Positions 22,985-33,480 of a stretch of DNA of 64,000 nucleotides are shown in pieces. Source of the stretch: Acanthosepion esculentum (taxonomy: Eukaryota; Mollusca; Cephalopoda; Sepiida; Sepiidae); NCBI GenBank assembly GCA_964036315.1, contig OZ038500.1, forward strand, positions 59,223,446 through 59,287,445, in the 5' to 3' direction. The notes under the pieces were generated by a model, which ran no database searches, was not told where the DNA came from, and was given only the letters and a program-made list of their open reading frames with translations. How positions within the stretch are numbered: position 1 is the stretch's first letter; each line of letters opens with the position of its first letter. The position numbers and the translations under genes were made by a program.

Positions 22985-23029
22985 ATAAAAATGGGCGATG
23001 GCGCAAAAAAAAGGTTTGGGAACCCCTGT
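22985..23029 (-). other. hAT-like terminal inverted repeat
   Basis: The complement of the right edge reads CAGGGGTTCCCAAACC, the usual form of hAT transposon termini. The matching left end was not found, so this is a truncated element. Confidence 0.4.
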
Positions 23030-23034
23030 CGTAC

Positions 23035-23140
23035 AAGTCCAATATCACATACATATTGAACAATCAAAGATTCATAGAATGCACTCTATTCTCTGGCAGC
23101 AACGTCTTCGCTGGTTGGGACATGTCCGCATGAAAGACGA
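23035..23140 (+). pseudogene. LINE fragment with RWLGHVR motif
   Basis: Translation 'SLAATSSLVGTCPHERRL' is in the wrong frame. The neighbouring frame reads 'LWQQRLRWLGHVRMKDD', a phrase typical of the C-terminal part of LINE reverse transcriptases. It stops right after. Confidence 0.5.
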
Positions 23141-23718
23141 TTGAAAGGGTATTTTCTTGCAGAACATTCAGACGGAAGGTGAAACACTGGCCACCCCCAA
23201 ATTTGAGTTATTGTTGTTTGTAAAGAAAATAATCTACTACATCCTGAAGAGACAAGATTCCTAATCATTACACCACATCGATGTCCCCAACATATGTAAT
23301 GACACGCTGAAAATATAAGCGTTATACGTTTATGCCTGAAGGAATTAGTTGAAAATATTTGAAAAGCTAACGAAGGAAGTGTATTCGTGTCTTTGATATT
23401 AAACGTTGTAAAATGTTTCGATTATTAAACGTAACTGATTTAAATCTTCATAGAACCACTTGACGCACGTACATAACTTGATTAATATGTTTGGTATTCG
23501 GCAGCATTAAGTCCTGGAACCACGTTTTCGAAGCATCGTGTTATTCATGGGGCCATTCAACTTGTTCTACTCTGGCAGATGTGAAAGGAGATCAGTATCG
23601 ATTTGAGGCAGGTGAATTATTAACAAGTGGGCGTGCGCTGGTAAAGAGTAGCAGTGAAAATTCGATGAAAAGTATGAATTAATCTATTATCTCCTTCTCC
23701 ATCCTCGGGAAGGGAAAA
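23141..23718. other. No recognisable feature
   Basis: A 63-codon frame (23491-23682) without motifs. Confidence 0.35.
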
Positions 23719-24710
23719 CTCAACACCGGCGTCGCAGCTTCACCGACTCAACACCGCAGACTGAGCGCCGGGACAACTCAGGACCGAGACAACTCAGGAC
23801 TGAGACAACTCAGGACCGAGACAACTCAGGACCAAGACGACTCTGGACCAAGACAACACAGGACTGAGACATCTCAGAACCGAGACAATTCTGGACCAAG
23901 ACAACTCAGGACCAAGACAACTCAGGACTGAGACAACTCTGGACCAAGACAACTCAGGACTGAGACAACTCAGGACCGAGACAACTCTGGACCAAGACAA
24001 ATTAGGACCAAGACAACTCAGGACTGAGACAACTCAGGACCGAGACAACTCAGTACCGAGACAACTCAGGACCGAGACAATTCAGGTCTGAGACAACTCA
24101 AGACTGAGACAACTCAGGACCGAGACAACTCAGTATCGAGACAACTCAGGACCGAGACAATTCAGGTCTGAGACAACTCAAGACTGAGACAACTCAGGAC
24201 CGAGACAACTCAGGACCAAGACAACTCAGGACTGAGACAACTCAGTACCGAGACAACTCAGGACCGAGACAACTCAGTACCGAGACAACTCAGGACCGAG
24301 ACAATTCAGGTCTGAGACAACTCAAGACTGAGACAACTCTGGACCGAGACAACTTAGGACCGAGACAACTCAGGACTGAGACAACTCAGGACCAAGACAA
24401 CTCAGGACTGAGACAACTCAGTACCGAGACAACTCAAGACCAGAAAAACATAACTTTTTTTTCATAACCGAATGAGTGTAATTTCTTAAAGATTAAAACC
24501 TTAATTAGTGAATATTTTTTAATTATTTTAACAAAAATAAATCTTAGAGAAATTTATTTTTCAATAAAGTAAAAATATTCAGTAACTAAAGTTTTAATTC
24601 TTAATAAAATTAATATTATTCGGCTATAAAAAGTTATGTTTTTCTGGTGCTGAGTTTTCTTGGTCCAGAGTTGTTGCGCCGCTCATTCAGCGGTGTTGGC
24701 GGTCATCACT
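23719..24710. mobile_element. Inverted-repeat element with a minisatellite in one arm
   Basis: The left outer arm 'caacaccgcagactgagcgc' pairs with the complement of the right side, 'caacaccgctgaatgagcgg'. Inward, both arms carry 'aactc.ggacc.aga' minisatellite units, then 'ccagaaaaacataacttttt', and finally AT-rich arms that still pair to about 24525/24565. The left arm has dozens of 16-bp units and the right arm only about two. The outer ends resemble those of the FLYWCH element at 6514. It is probably a non-autonomous DNA transposon whose left terminal repeat expanded. There is no coding capacity. Confidence 0.65.
23760..24438. repeat. 16-bp minisatellite, about 42 units
   Basis: Unit 'gagacaactcaggacc' with variants ('ctgagac', 'ccaagac', 'cagtacc', 'ctctgga'). 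Longer composite patterns such as 'gaccgagacaattcaggtct' recur, showing higher-order duplication. The minus-strand frame of 68 codons (about LSWSRVVSVLSC) is a translation of it. Confidence 0.95.
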
Positions 24711-25624
24711 TGTCCTACACCCATCCAACAATGGGTAAATAGCAGGACAGACGATTTCCTATAGTCTTGGTTGGCAACCAGTGTAGGAGAAGGAAAACTG
24801 AATTTAAACCAGTCTTGAGAATGTTGCGCTCCATAAGACTATCTTGCCCAACAGACTTCACTGTTGATACGGCTGCAGTACATGAAGTGTCGTGAAATCT
24901 TAATATGCAACACGGGAGAGGGATAAGGAAAAGATTTCCAAAGGGTTGAGTATCGATAAATTGCTAGCACAGTTCATAATGAAGAAATTCCAGAAGTTTT
25001 AAAAATATAATCCTTGCGTTGGTCAATGTCGTAAAGCTGCACAAAGACTGACACTCATCATAAATCGGCCATGGTAATAAAGATTCACTGCCGACTTGGT
25101 AAGATAATGAATAAGAATTTGAAATAAAATGGCGTTATTGCAAGAACAACGATAATGTTCAATACAATATTATCCGTTTCCTTAAAAAGAAACATTCGAG
25201 ATTTTGGATCAAACAGAGACCGTTACTCGAGTTACGCTTTTCTTCACATCCTGAGATCAAAGTGTAATATCTATTCTGCTCATCTTTAAATGGTAATATA
25301 ACATTTTTTATAAAGAAATATTCGGCATTTATTGGTCGAACCGTCAATGCTACTGTCGGTTGAAATTTAAGAATTCTTTCTATTACAACAATCTCTCAGT
25401 AAATACGTTTCTCAGATCTACTAATTATTATCGCTCTTTCAAGTATTGATCGGAGGTTTCCTTCCTAACCTTTTGTTCCGTTTAGTGTGGAACGTCAACA
25501 TCTTGATTATGTCATTATTTTTAATATATTCTTTTCATGTTACATGTGATTATCATATTTAATGAATAAGAAGTTAATTATTGTTAATTAATTATTATTA
25601 ATTATACTAATTATATTAGGACTA
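24711..25624. other. No recognisable feature
   Basis: AT-rich at 25550-25620 (taattatta repeats). No gene. Confidence 0.35.
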
Positions 25625-25770
25625 TTGTCCCGACCCAGGGATGGAACTCACAATCACTATGTTACCAAATTCCCAAACCAATGCTTTAATCCACAAGGAC
25701 ATTACCCCTGTGTCATAAGAAGATCGGTGCGCACCGAAACATTGTGACAACAACAACAGATATGTGGGAA
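25625..25770 (-). mobile_element. tRNA-headed SINE fragment joined to a hammerhead-like tail
   Basis: Minus-strand head: 'ttgtggattaaagcattgg' (box A-like) and 'gtgagttccatccctgg' (box B-like). Directly adjacent, in plus orientation, is 'agaagatcggtgcgcaccga' followed by 'aaacattgtg', which resembles a hammerhead stem II and GAAA segment with a degraded core. Head and tail lie in opposite orientation, as at 8690-9140 and 41517-41925. Confidence 0.5.
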
Positions 25771-26019
25771 AAAGTCCCAGTATAAAAGTAAATAAATCGT
25801 CATCCCAGAAATTCAGACAGAAATTAATTATTATTAATTAGTAATTATTATGTGATATTCATTTTGAGTCATGATGAATAGATGCCTCCTTGAGGAGGCA
25901 CCGTGCCTTGGGCCTCAAACTCGCAAGTGGAATTCCTGTATACGACCTATCGCTAAAGGTGCAGGTGAAATGCCGCTTCAGTAAGTCCCTGACCTCAGGC
26001 TATCCACTACATTTATAAG

Positions 26020-26375
26020 AGCCAGATCAGAAAATGGAGTACTTTTGCCACATTTAGCTAGGAGCTGCCCAGACCTCACTTTCCAGTCTTGATAGAGTAC
26101 TTTTATCCATTTTTTCCGCAACCGCTCTGAAACACACAGGTGGGATATGGCGAGCATCTTGCAGCTAGCTCTATCGCTACTACCATGGAAATTGCTCGGA
26201 CGAAGTGCATCTGGTTCCACCAGGTCTGACCTTCACGGCTAGGACCCACCATGCCACTTAAATAGCACCAAACCACCTATATTCCCTCCATATTCCATCG
26301 GTGAGGAGTAAGTTCCACTCAAACAGCTTCTTCCCGTGAACTGTGGAATCAACTCCGAAGCGGATGTCGACGAAG
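26020..26375 (+). pseudogene. LINE-J C-terminal fragment
   Basis: Plus-strand pieces read 'KMEYFCHI', 'GAAQTSLSSLDRV', 'RYYHGNCSDE', 'VPPGLTFTARTHHAT' and 'YSIGEE' / 'PLKQLLP'. The order and spacing match the LINE-J block at 11310-11762 with several indels and a stop. Confidence 0.7.
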
Positions 26376-26384
26376 TGTTGTAAT

Positions 26385-26668
26385 TATTTAAATCGTTCGG
26401 ACTGTTGTCCTCATTTTGATTGCCATATATCACGACGCTCCGGCTTTCTTCAGGAGATTGCAATTTCGAACTGAACCCCTTTATTTCGACCACCGGGGTA
26501 GATTGTTCTAGTTCCACGTTCCATGCCTCTTCCGGATGTCTCAGTTATCTCCCTTTATCTCTCCAAGTTATTTTTGTTCCCCTATGAAGTAGCCAGGTAT
26601 TGAACACATTTTGGGTCAGTTCACTGGATCCAACCAACGCTTTTATCCACTGAGCCATGTGTCCTCCT
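26385..26668 (-). mobile_element. S1 SINE, near full length
   Basis: On the minus strand: 'ggctcagtggataaaagcg' head, 'gtgttcaatacctggcta' box B region, body, 'ttcgaaattgcaatctcc', and tail 'gaacgatttaaataat'. The hammerhead-like segment has lost about 16 nt (ctttcttcagg joins cacgacgctccgg), so it cannot fold. Confidence 0.8.
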
Positions 26669-27394
26669 CCTTTCCTCTTCTCTTTCTTTTTCCTCTTCTC
26701 TTTCTTTTTCTTCTTCTATTTGTCCGTCTCTCTCTTCTTCTTTTGACCCTTCTTCACTTCCTTGTTACTTCTTCATCTTGATATCGTTTGTTTGTTTCTA
26801 TCCATTTTCGGTTTTTTGTTGTTGTTGTCTATCTTTCATCACGACTTTTATTCAATTAGAAACTCTCACACGATGGCGCATAGCATTCATACTGCGCACC
26901 CTCGACCTTTCTTTAAGACACGCACGAATTTTACATACAGGTACACAGACACATTTCTATTCCCACCATGTTTGCTTACTCAAACAGCATTCAAGCAATT
27001 TTTGATATCGACTTTTCTTCTTGACATGAACTCTTCAGAGAAACCAAGAAAGCACTTCAGCGGAAGTTGCAAAAGATAAAAAAATAAATAAAAGGGAAGC
27101 TGATGTTGCCAAGACAAAAAATACTGTAAGAATGAAGAGTCCTTACTCCATCTGACATTTTCTATATATGCAACCTTTTCTCAATATGAAACACTTGACT
27201 CATTGAAAAAATATTTTAAAGTCATGGAATTAAAAGAAATAAGAAAGTTGACCAAAAGGCTGTTTTACAATTTTGTTCAGAGGAATTTGTCAGTGAATAA
27301 AGAGACTTAGCTACATTTGCCATGTAGTACTAGTAGTAGTAGTATTGTCAGTAGCAGTAGTGGTAATAGTTGCGAGGAGTTTGTAGTAGCAGTG
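26669..27394. other. Pyrimidine-rich patch, then no recognisable feature
   Basis: 26665-26760 is a tcttcctctt-type tract. Overlapping open frames at 26762-27079 lack motifs. A (TAG/GTA)n stretch is at 27325-27375. Confidence 0.4.
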
Positions 27395-27612
27395 TACAGC
27401 TGCGACCTGTTCCAGCTGGAAGTCGAACTCTCTGCCTCTGAGCAGAGAGGAACCCGGACGAGGCTCCGCCGAAGGGCAGAGTCTCGTTCGGGGAGGTAGA
27501 CTGACCCTGAACACGTTTTATACGCGTTCGAATAGGGAATATTTTTGGCCGAGCCTACGGGCTCGGAGAGTCCACGTTAAACCCGGCCTTGCGCCACATG
27601 CAACCCTCGTGG
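27395..27612 (+). mobile_element. Hairpin-rich element, copy 2
   Basis: Same family as the insert at 13944-14137, opposite orientation. Hairpins: CTCTCTGCctctgaGCAGAGAG, CGGACGAGGCTC...GAGTCTCGTTCG, GAACACG...CGCGTTC (one mismatch) and GCCGAGCCtacGGGCTCGG. Base changes in the first two hairpins between copies mostly keep pairing. Possible SINE from a structured RNA. Confidence 0.65.
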
Positions 27613-27654
27613 GTGGGTAGCTGGATATTGCAGTGAAAGTGGCTGAAGAGAAAA

Positions 27655-27745
27655 TTAAAAATAAAATTTACTGCCCAGCGCAGGGATTGAACTCAGAACC
27701 TTCAGTCAACCAGTTAGAGACTTCAGCGTTTAAGGGAGATGTCAC
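27655..27745 (-). repeat. tRNA-like SINE head
   Basis: Minus strand: 'ctctaactggttgactgaag' resembles box A and 'gagttcaatccctgcgctg' resembles box B with the T-arm. There is no full cloverleaf, so I call a SINE fragment and not a tRNA gene. Confidence 0.5.
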
Positions 27746-27832
27746 CTCAATTGACTCGAATAAGATCACCTACTGAAATCCGAATGCGTATTGGGATAGG
27801 CAACGATGCATTCTAAAAGTTAAACAGAGTAC

Positions 27833-28250
27833 AGTGAAATGTCGGTTTACGAAGGCCGTTCGTAACCCGAAACTATTTTTCCAATAGGAATCAATGTAGA
27901 GAAAAAAAGTCACAGTACACTAAATTTGGAAAAGAAAAGCAAGGGCACAAACACTAATGTATTCAACACAGCGGTCGACTCAGGAATTATTCCGTTCGTA
28001 TTAACTCGGTTCAGCTATGTTGTTCGAGAACCGAAATTTTGTTCGATAACCGAGGCATTTTCATCTCGTATTTTCTGTCCGAAAACCGATTTGTTCGACA
28101 TGTGAGACGTTCGACAACCGAATTTCCTCTATACGAAGAAATAGAAAAAAAAATCACTAGAAACAAGAAAAAGAATCCTAAACTGTTACGTGCTATGTCG
28201 GTTTCGTTACATTCACTTACGCGGAAAGACTCTTGCAAAGGTTATGCATT
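27833..28250. other. Block with repeated GTTCGA(N)AACCGA words
   Basis: 'gttcgagaaccga', 'gttcgataaccga', 'gtccgaaaaccga' and 'gttcgacaaccga' occur in series, with 'cggtttacgaaggccgttcg' near the left edge. This looks like the interior of a short DNA transposon with sub-terminal repeats, but I could not fix the ends. Confidence 0.3.
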
Positions 28251-28917
28251 TACCTCTTCTCTCCAAGTTATGGGTTAATTAGTAGAAATTGTATCAGTAA
28301 ATCATTTTTATCTTAGAATCTGGAAAAAAAAACGTATTGGATTTAAATATCCTGTAAAAGGTTGATAAGCCGTAAAAAACAAAATTCAATCAAAAGTGCC
28401 ACTCCACATGACAATTATTTTTCTTAATATTACACTTTATTCAACCAGCTTTTTTCTACTATTTTTCTTCCAACTAATACTATTCTTAGTCCATTTAGTA
28501 ATTACACTTATTACCAAATATTGTTACTGCTACTGCAGTTTAAAATAAGTAAGTCTTTATTCGTTTGACTTCTTAGTCATTTTTCTCCGATTTCACCCTC
28601 CGCTTGATTTCTCATCAGTCCACTAACTGGTATAAATCCTCAGTGGGGCTTAAAATTGACGGACAAATGTCCTCCAGGCAACAGACAAAAAAACTGTTTA
28701 TTCAGCAAAAAAAATGCATTTTGCTTTTGGCACAACGCCAAAGAGAGAGGGAAAAAAAGTTGGTCATCATTAACTATTATACTCCTAAATTGATTCACAA
28801 AAATATAATTCTAACCACTGAAATACTCAACACAAACTCTCATCCATCGTCCATTCAATACGAACATTTACCAAAATACCGCATTTTCACAGGGGTCTTA
28901 TTAATACGCACATGATA
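28251..28917. other. No recognisable feature
   Basis: The 103-codon frame at 28604-28915 has no known motif. Confidence 0.35.
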
Positions 28918-29053
28918 TACCGGGTGTAACAGCAGAATTGTCCAAATCAACAGTATAATTGTCCATCCCACAAAATGTTTAATATCTAAAACAAAAACAC
29001 TAAAGTAGTTCAGATTCTTTTTTCGATGTTTTCAGATAAGACGTTTAGCCATC

Positions 29054-29493
29054 TTGATACCAATTGTCACTGAAAACCCTTTGTGTTATTCAGCTAGAGA
29101 GAGGTTAAAATCGTGTTTTGCCAGCACAACTGAGCAATGGCGAGAGGAAAAGATCATTCAGGCCTTCAGTAATGGTATCAACATTCATACTCTGGCTTCC
29201 ATCTTCAAAGTCCATTCAAGAACCATTAAGAGAACGGTGAATAAGTTTAATAATTGGGAACAGTAGAGAGAAAACCTGGATCAAGTGGTCACAAAAGTAA
29301 GAGGAATCATCATTTAAACTTAGAGCTAAAAGGATCAATTAGAAAAGATCCAACACAATCCATAAGACGTTTGGCACGTGAAAGAAGAGTTTCGGCTATG
29401 GCAGTCCCAAGAGCTGTGAAAAAAGACTTGAAAATGGAATCGAACTTGAAACCTGTGATGCACGCTTTTACTCCACGACACAAAGAAGGTTAG
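29054..29493 (+). pseudogene. Tc1/mariner transposase N-terminal domain
   Basis: Two overlapping frames. The first contains 'QWREEKIIQAFSNGINIHTL' and 'FKVHSRTIKRTVNKF', a first helix-turn-helix. The second contains 'IRKDPTQSIRRLARERRVS' and 'VPRAVKKDLKM', a second helix-turn-helix with linker. After 'RGRRSS' the sequence leaves the protein with no DDE residues, as in copy 2 at 55,620-56,100. One frameshift lies near 29262. It would at most encode a DNA-binding fragment. Confidence 0.75.
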
Positions 29494-29555
29494 AGAGGTC
29501 GAAGATCATCTTAAATAAGTTGGAAAATGATCTTGGAATAATATAAATATTTATA

Positions 29556-30837
29556 CTAGCCTATGTACCCGGAGTTGCCCGAGTGTACATGGCTGCAATT
29601 GTATAACCGCGCCGTCCCAGTATACCCACACCCTCTGTCTAGAAATGTCTACCTGCGTCCACGCTTGCATGCGTCATCCGTTGGTATACTAAGCTTCTCC
29701 CCATCATCTTTTTTACGGTATGTTATTTGCAAGTCTTTGATTGTTCTTAATAAAGGAATTCCATTGATAAACCGTTCTTGTTTGCTCGGAGTTAAATTGT
29801 TTCAATGTTTTAAATATTCAGTAAATTTCCTATTGCCGTAATAACTTTCAAATAGTATGGCATTGTTCACAAATCTAATAATCAAACAAAAACAAGGATG
29901 ACGCGTCAGAGGTTGTATCAACTGCAAGTGTAAATGCATAAACGTCCCTCCTTCTTTGCACGTTTACTGTAGAGCTTGGGTTAATAAGAGGTTCTTAGGG
30001 ATTTTTTGTCCATTTACCGTTTCTCAAACAATTTTTTCATCAAAGGTTGTTCGAATGAGAATTTAGGATGGGATCATATGAAGAAACTATTGGCTAATGA
30101 CAAAAAACGATTTTGGACTTAGTTTGTCGCAGATTTCGTCCACTTAGCTGAACTAATCTAAACCAAACATTCACACACAGCAGTTTGTATATCATATGCA
30201 ATTTACATGGCAAATTTAGAAAGAACCGGATGAAAAACCAGAGAGTTACGGCTAAAAACGGGCTTTTTAACAGTTTTTCGTGTTTTTTCGTTGTGAGCAG
30301 GGCTAAAAGCACAATATCTTATTTTTTGCATGATGGCAATTTTTTGCGACATGTTTGAAGAAAATCGAATAAAAAAATGAGGAATTATTAAAATTTTTAT
30401 TTTAAATAGTAAGAAAAACTCAATTTTTTCACAGTTTTTTTTTTTCAATTCTGGTGTGAAGCCAATGTCGCAAGAAAACTATCAAGCACTCTACCTTAAG
30501 CTCGTAACAAGAGCTGTGTTTCGCATTCAGTTTAAAGAACATCAGCTGATCCAGTAAAGATTTTCTTCGCGTGTAAATTGTTCTTGGTTTTTGCAAAAAG
30601 TCGTACCCGCCTTCAGTTTTATCGATTTTTCTGCCAAACCCAAGGGCAGGAGATTGAAAAGATGGTCTTGACCTTGCTTCGTAAATTTGCAATATATGTC
30701 TACAATTTCATCGAAATCGATCAAGAAATGTGGACGTGCATAAATAGCAGACACACATAGTAACAGACACACACAGAGAGAAACACAAATTCACACACAC
30801 ACACACACACAGACATCTTCTGTTTTATAGATATAGA
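29556..30837 (-). mobile_element. Helitron, non-autonomous, ~1.28 kb
   Basis: On the minus strand it starts TCTATATCTATAAAAC... with a GTCTGTGTGTG run, and ends with the hairpin-like 'ctcgggcaactccgggt' followed by 'acataggCTAG' and a host T; an A precedes the TC. These are standard Helitron ends (5'-TC, 3' hairpin plus CTAG, insertion between A and T). The related element at 55287-56247 shows the uninterrupted site, which confirms both boundaries. No Rep or helicase protein is seen inside. Confidence 0.82.
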
Positions 30838-31334
30838 TTTGAACTTAATTCCAAGCATTCATGAGATTCCGATTCTTAACTATGATTAATTAATGATGAA
30901 CATGTCATTTTCGTTTATGATCGATTTCATCACGATCCTTCTGCTAAGCTTGGAGAATAATTATACATTCTTATTTCTCAGTGTAGCGCACAATAGTGTT
31001 ATAAAAACCTCACAAAATTCCAGTAAGATATCTTTAATCATTTATAATATTCAAGGGTTCAAATCTTAATCTAACAAATTTTGCTTTTACACTATTTGGT
31101 CAATTTTGTTGTTACACCCAGTATATAAGTACAATTTTTCTTTTTAGCAAACATATATAAAACATATTGAGATGTGTGCTGGCATATTTAAAGGGGAAGG
31201 GTGAACCCATTTAATAAAAAATGTTAAACATTTAAATGAAATTAAGTGTATGTTAGTACGATCAACATATAAAAACACAGTAGAGAGAAAAAGAAAAGCC
31301 TTAGCTTTGATAGAGATCCACTTCTTTGTGTGGC

Positions 31335-31720
31335 ATGCGCCCTCGGGACGTAAGCGTTTATGGCTCTCCACAACTTCCTATCTCTTGCAGCTTTTAATAC
31401 ATTTTGTCTTCCTGGTATTACTTCTAAACCCTGTTTCACATGCATTTACTCAAGCTTTATGTATGTTATACGTTGTTTTCCTCAGTCCCTATTGACTTCA
31501 GTCTGTCCTGCGAGTATCAAATTTCTCAAGCCCCCTTTCCTCATTATGTACCTTTGAAACTTTAACTGTCTCTTTCTGATGTTAGGTATAAGTTTCCTTT
31601 TTGTTTCCATATTTTCTAAAACTTCGACGGTGCTCAGATGATCCTTCCATGGTATCCTCAGACACTATCTGTAGAACCACATTTCTGCTATAGCAAGTAG
31701 CTCTCAATAGACTTTTTTGT
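31335..31720 (-). pseudogene. LINE-K C-terminal fragment
   Basis: Longest LINE-K tail here. Minus-strand pieces: 'IPWKDHLSTVEVLENMETKR', 'IRKRQLKF', 'YIMRKGGLRNLILAGQTE' and 'AARDRKLWRAINAYVPRAHA'. In LINE-K this follows the RT domain. A few stops are present. Confidence 0.75.
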
Positions 31721-32021
31721 GGCTGAGAGCTCAAGGCATATCAGATCTAACGACGGTTTCCAATAGGGAAATGCACGCTCGAATCCTGCCTGAGAGTGCA
31801 GATTTTTCTAATAGGATTTCTGGAATATTCAGGCCGGTAGATGAAAAAAAAATATATACTGTTTAATAAATTAATAGAAACAGAACGTCTACTCAAATAT
31901 GGGTATCCATTAAAAGTAACACTTAAGCAATAAATTACAATATGTCGGCTTAATAAATGAAAATACATTCCTAGAATTGTCTTTGTTTACTTTGGGATAC
32001 GAAACTGATCAGAGATGTATA
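31721..32021. other. No recognisable feature
   Basis: AT-rich spacer between LINE-K and the S1 array. Confidence 0.35.
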
Positions 32022-32345
32022 TTTCTGTGTACAAAAACAAAGCACGATTCTAGTTTCTCGATGACTAATGGCACAGTGGATAAAGGCGTTGGTTAGATCC
32101 AGTGACAGGACCCAAAGAGTGTGTGTTCAATACCTGGTTAAAGCGGTGGAGAATTTGGAGAAGGGAATTAACAGGAGATAACTGATAACTGACATCCATT
32201 AGACGTGGCACGTGGAACTAGGACAGTCTACCCCAGTGAGCGAAATAAAGGGTTCCGTTCCACATTCCAACCACCTGAAGAAGGCCGGGGCGTATAACGG
32301 CCGAAACGTTGTAATAAATATGGCGACAAAGATGAGGACAAATTT
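32022..32345 (+). mobile_element. S1 SINE, tandem unit 1
   Basis: Starts 'tgtgtacaaaaacaaagcac', head 'ggcacagtggataaaggcg', box B-like 'gtgttcaatacctggtt', body, then hammerhead-like CTGAAGAAGGCCGG...CGGCCGAAACGTT at 32275-32313. It breaks off at 'gatgaggacaaa' and unit 2 begins at once with the same leader. Confidence 0.85.
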
Positions 32346-32705
32346 CTGTGTTCAAAAACAAAGCACGATTCTAGTTTCTCGATGACTCATGGCACAGTGG
32401 ATAAAGGCGTTAGTTAGATCCAGTGACAGGACGCAAAGAGTGTGTGTTCAATACCTGGTTAAGGCGGTTGAGAATTTGGAGAAGGAAATTAACAGGAGAT
32501 AACTGATAACTGACATCCATTAGACGTGGAGCGTGGAACTAGAACAGTCTACCCCAGTGAGCGAAATAAACGGGTCAGTTCCACATTCCGACCACCTGAA
32601 GAAGGCCGGAGCGTATAACGGCCGAAAGGTTGTAATAAATATGGCGACAATGATGAGGACAATAGTCCGAATAATGCAAATAGTGTACATAATACTTCAT
32701 CTCAG
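32346..32705 (+). mobile_element. S1 SINE, tandem unit 2
   Basis: Direct repeat of unit 1, about 320 bp downstream, including the 20+ bp leader before the head. The hammerhead-like motif is at 32596-32632, with GAAAG in place of GAAAC. The tail is complete: 'gacaatagtccgaataatg', 'ctcagaaatatagac'. Confidence 0.85.
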
Positions 32706-32835
32706 AAATATAGACAGTTACTGAAAGACCGAAACGTTGTGATAAATATGGCAACAAAGATGAGGACAATAGTCCGAGTAATGTATATAGTGTACATAAT
32801 ATCTCATCTCAGAAATATAGATAGATACTGATTAT
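32706..32835 (+). repeat. S1 tail, partial third unit
   Basis: 'ctgaaagaccgaaacgttgt' through 'ctcagaaatatagatag' repeats the last part of unit 2. Confidence 0.8.
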
Positions 32836-33329
32836 AATTTTCCGGTAGGTTATTCGTGGCCGATCTAAGCGGAAAATAAATCCAGTATTTATCTAATTCT
32901 GTTATTGTATGGTCATTAAGATTTGATTTCTAGTATCTCTAAGAGGATATGTCAAATTTTAAAACCAGGTGATAGGTGCAAAAAGCCATAAATTGATAAT
33001 TTGATGGCAGTGGTGAAAACGGGGACTCAAAACTTCAAAGAATTCGCAGGAGACTTCAATGTATCGATCGGACACATTCATTAAAATTTAAAATCTTTTT
33101 AAAGTGAGTGACAAGAAAATGAAGCTTAATAAGTGGCTTGTATTTGAACTGAACAAGCAAAAAAAAAAAGAAAAAAAATTATATGTGACTCTATTTATCA
33201 TGGTTGAATTGAACTAATTTTGCATCACCTAATCGATTTTGACGATGTATATAACGAGAGATGTTCAGGTTGTCTGGATGAGAAGGTGAAGACAAAACGT
33301 GTGTTGAAAACTAAATTGTGATATAGTAA
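32836..33329. other. No recognisable feature
   Basis: AT-rich. No repeat or gene recognised. Confidence 0.35.
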
Positions 33330-33480
33330 ATTCTCTGATATGCCTTGGATGCAGCTCCTTCTTTTTCAAGGCTCTCCACAGCTTCCTAACTCGCGTAGCT
33401 CTGCTATTTATTCGCACACGCGCGTGAGGTAGGTTATTCGCTGTTTCTTTTGCTTCCAATGGGATTGACTGCTAAAAATC
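33330..33480 (-). mobile_element. LINE-K 3' fragment
   Basis: Plus-strand 'aaggctctccacagcttcct' is the complement of the RKLWRAL-coding region. Short and decayed. Confidence 0.5.

Larger units (their letters stand above)
28918..31123 (+). mobile_element. Tc1-like non-autonomous element, copy 1, split by a Helitron
   Basis: Terminal repeats TACCGGGTGTAACAGCAGAA (left) and TACTGGGTGTAACAACAAAA (right, complement), with TA at both outer edges. Collinear with the inverted copy at 55287-56247. Without the nested Helitron (29556-30837) it is about 925 bp. The interior keeps the N-terminal DNA-binding part of a transposase but has no catalytic domain. The second copy has the same deletion, so the family is non-autonomous. 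Confidence 0.85.

Noticed and set aside
22764..23029. Complete hAT transposon
   Set aside because: Only the right-hand CAGGGGTTCCCAAA-type end was found; no left end or target duplication.
23760..24438. Regular short repeats that could suggest a CRISPR array
   Set aside because: Units are 16 bp and contiguous without unique spacers, and the context is eukaryotic transposon DNA. It is a minisatellite.
25715..25755. Hammerhead-like stem next to the tRNA-like SINE head
   Set aside because: The core string is degraded (no CTGANGA), so it is noted with the SINE but not counted as a candidate ribozyme.
27317..27514. Overlapping frames on both strands over the hairpin-rich element
   Set aside because: Explained by the GC-richer hairpin element and a (TAG)n tract, with no protein similarity.
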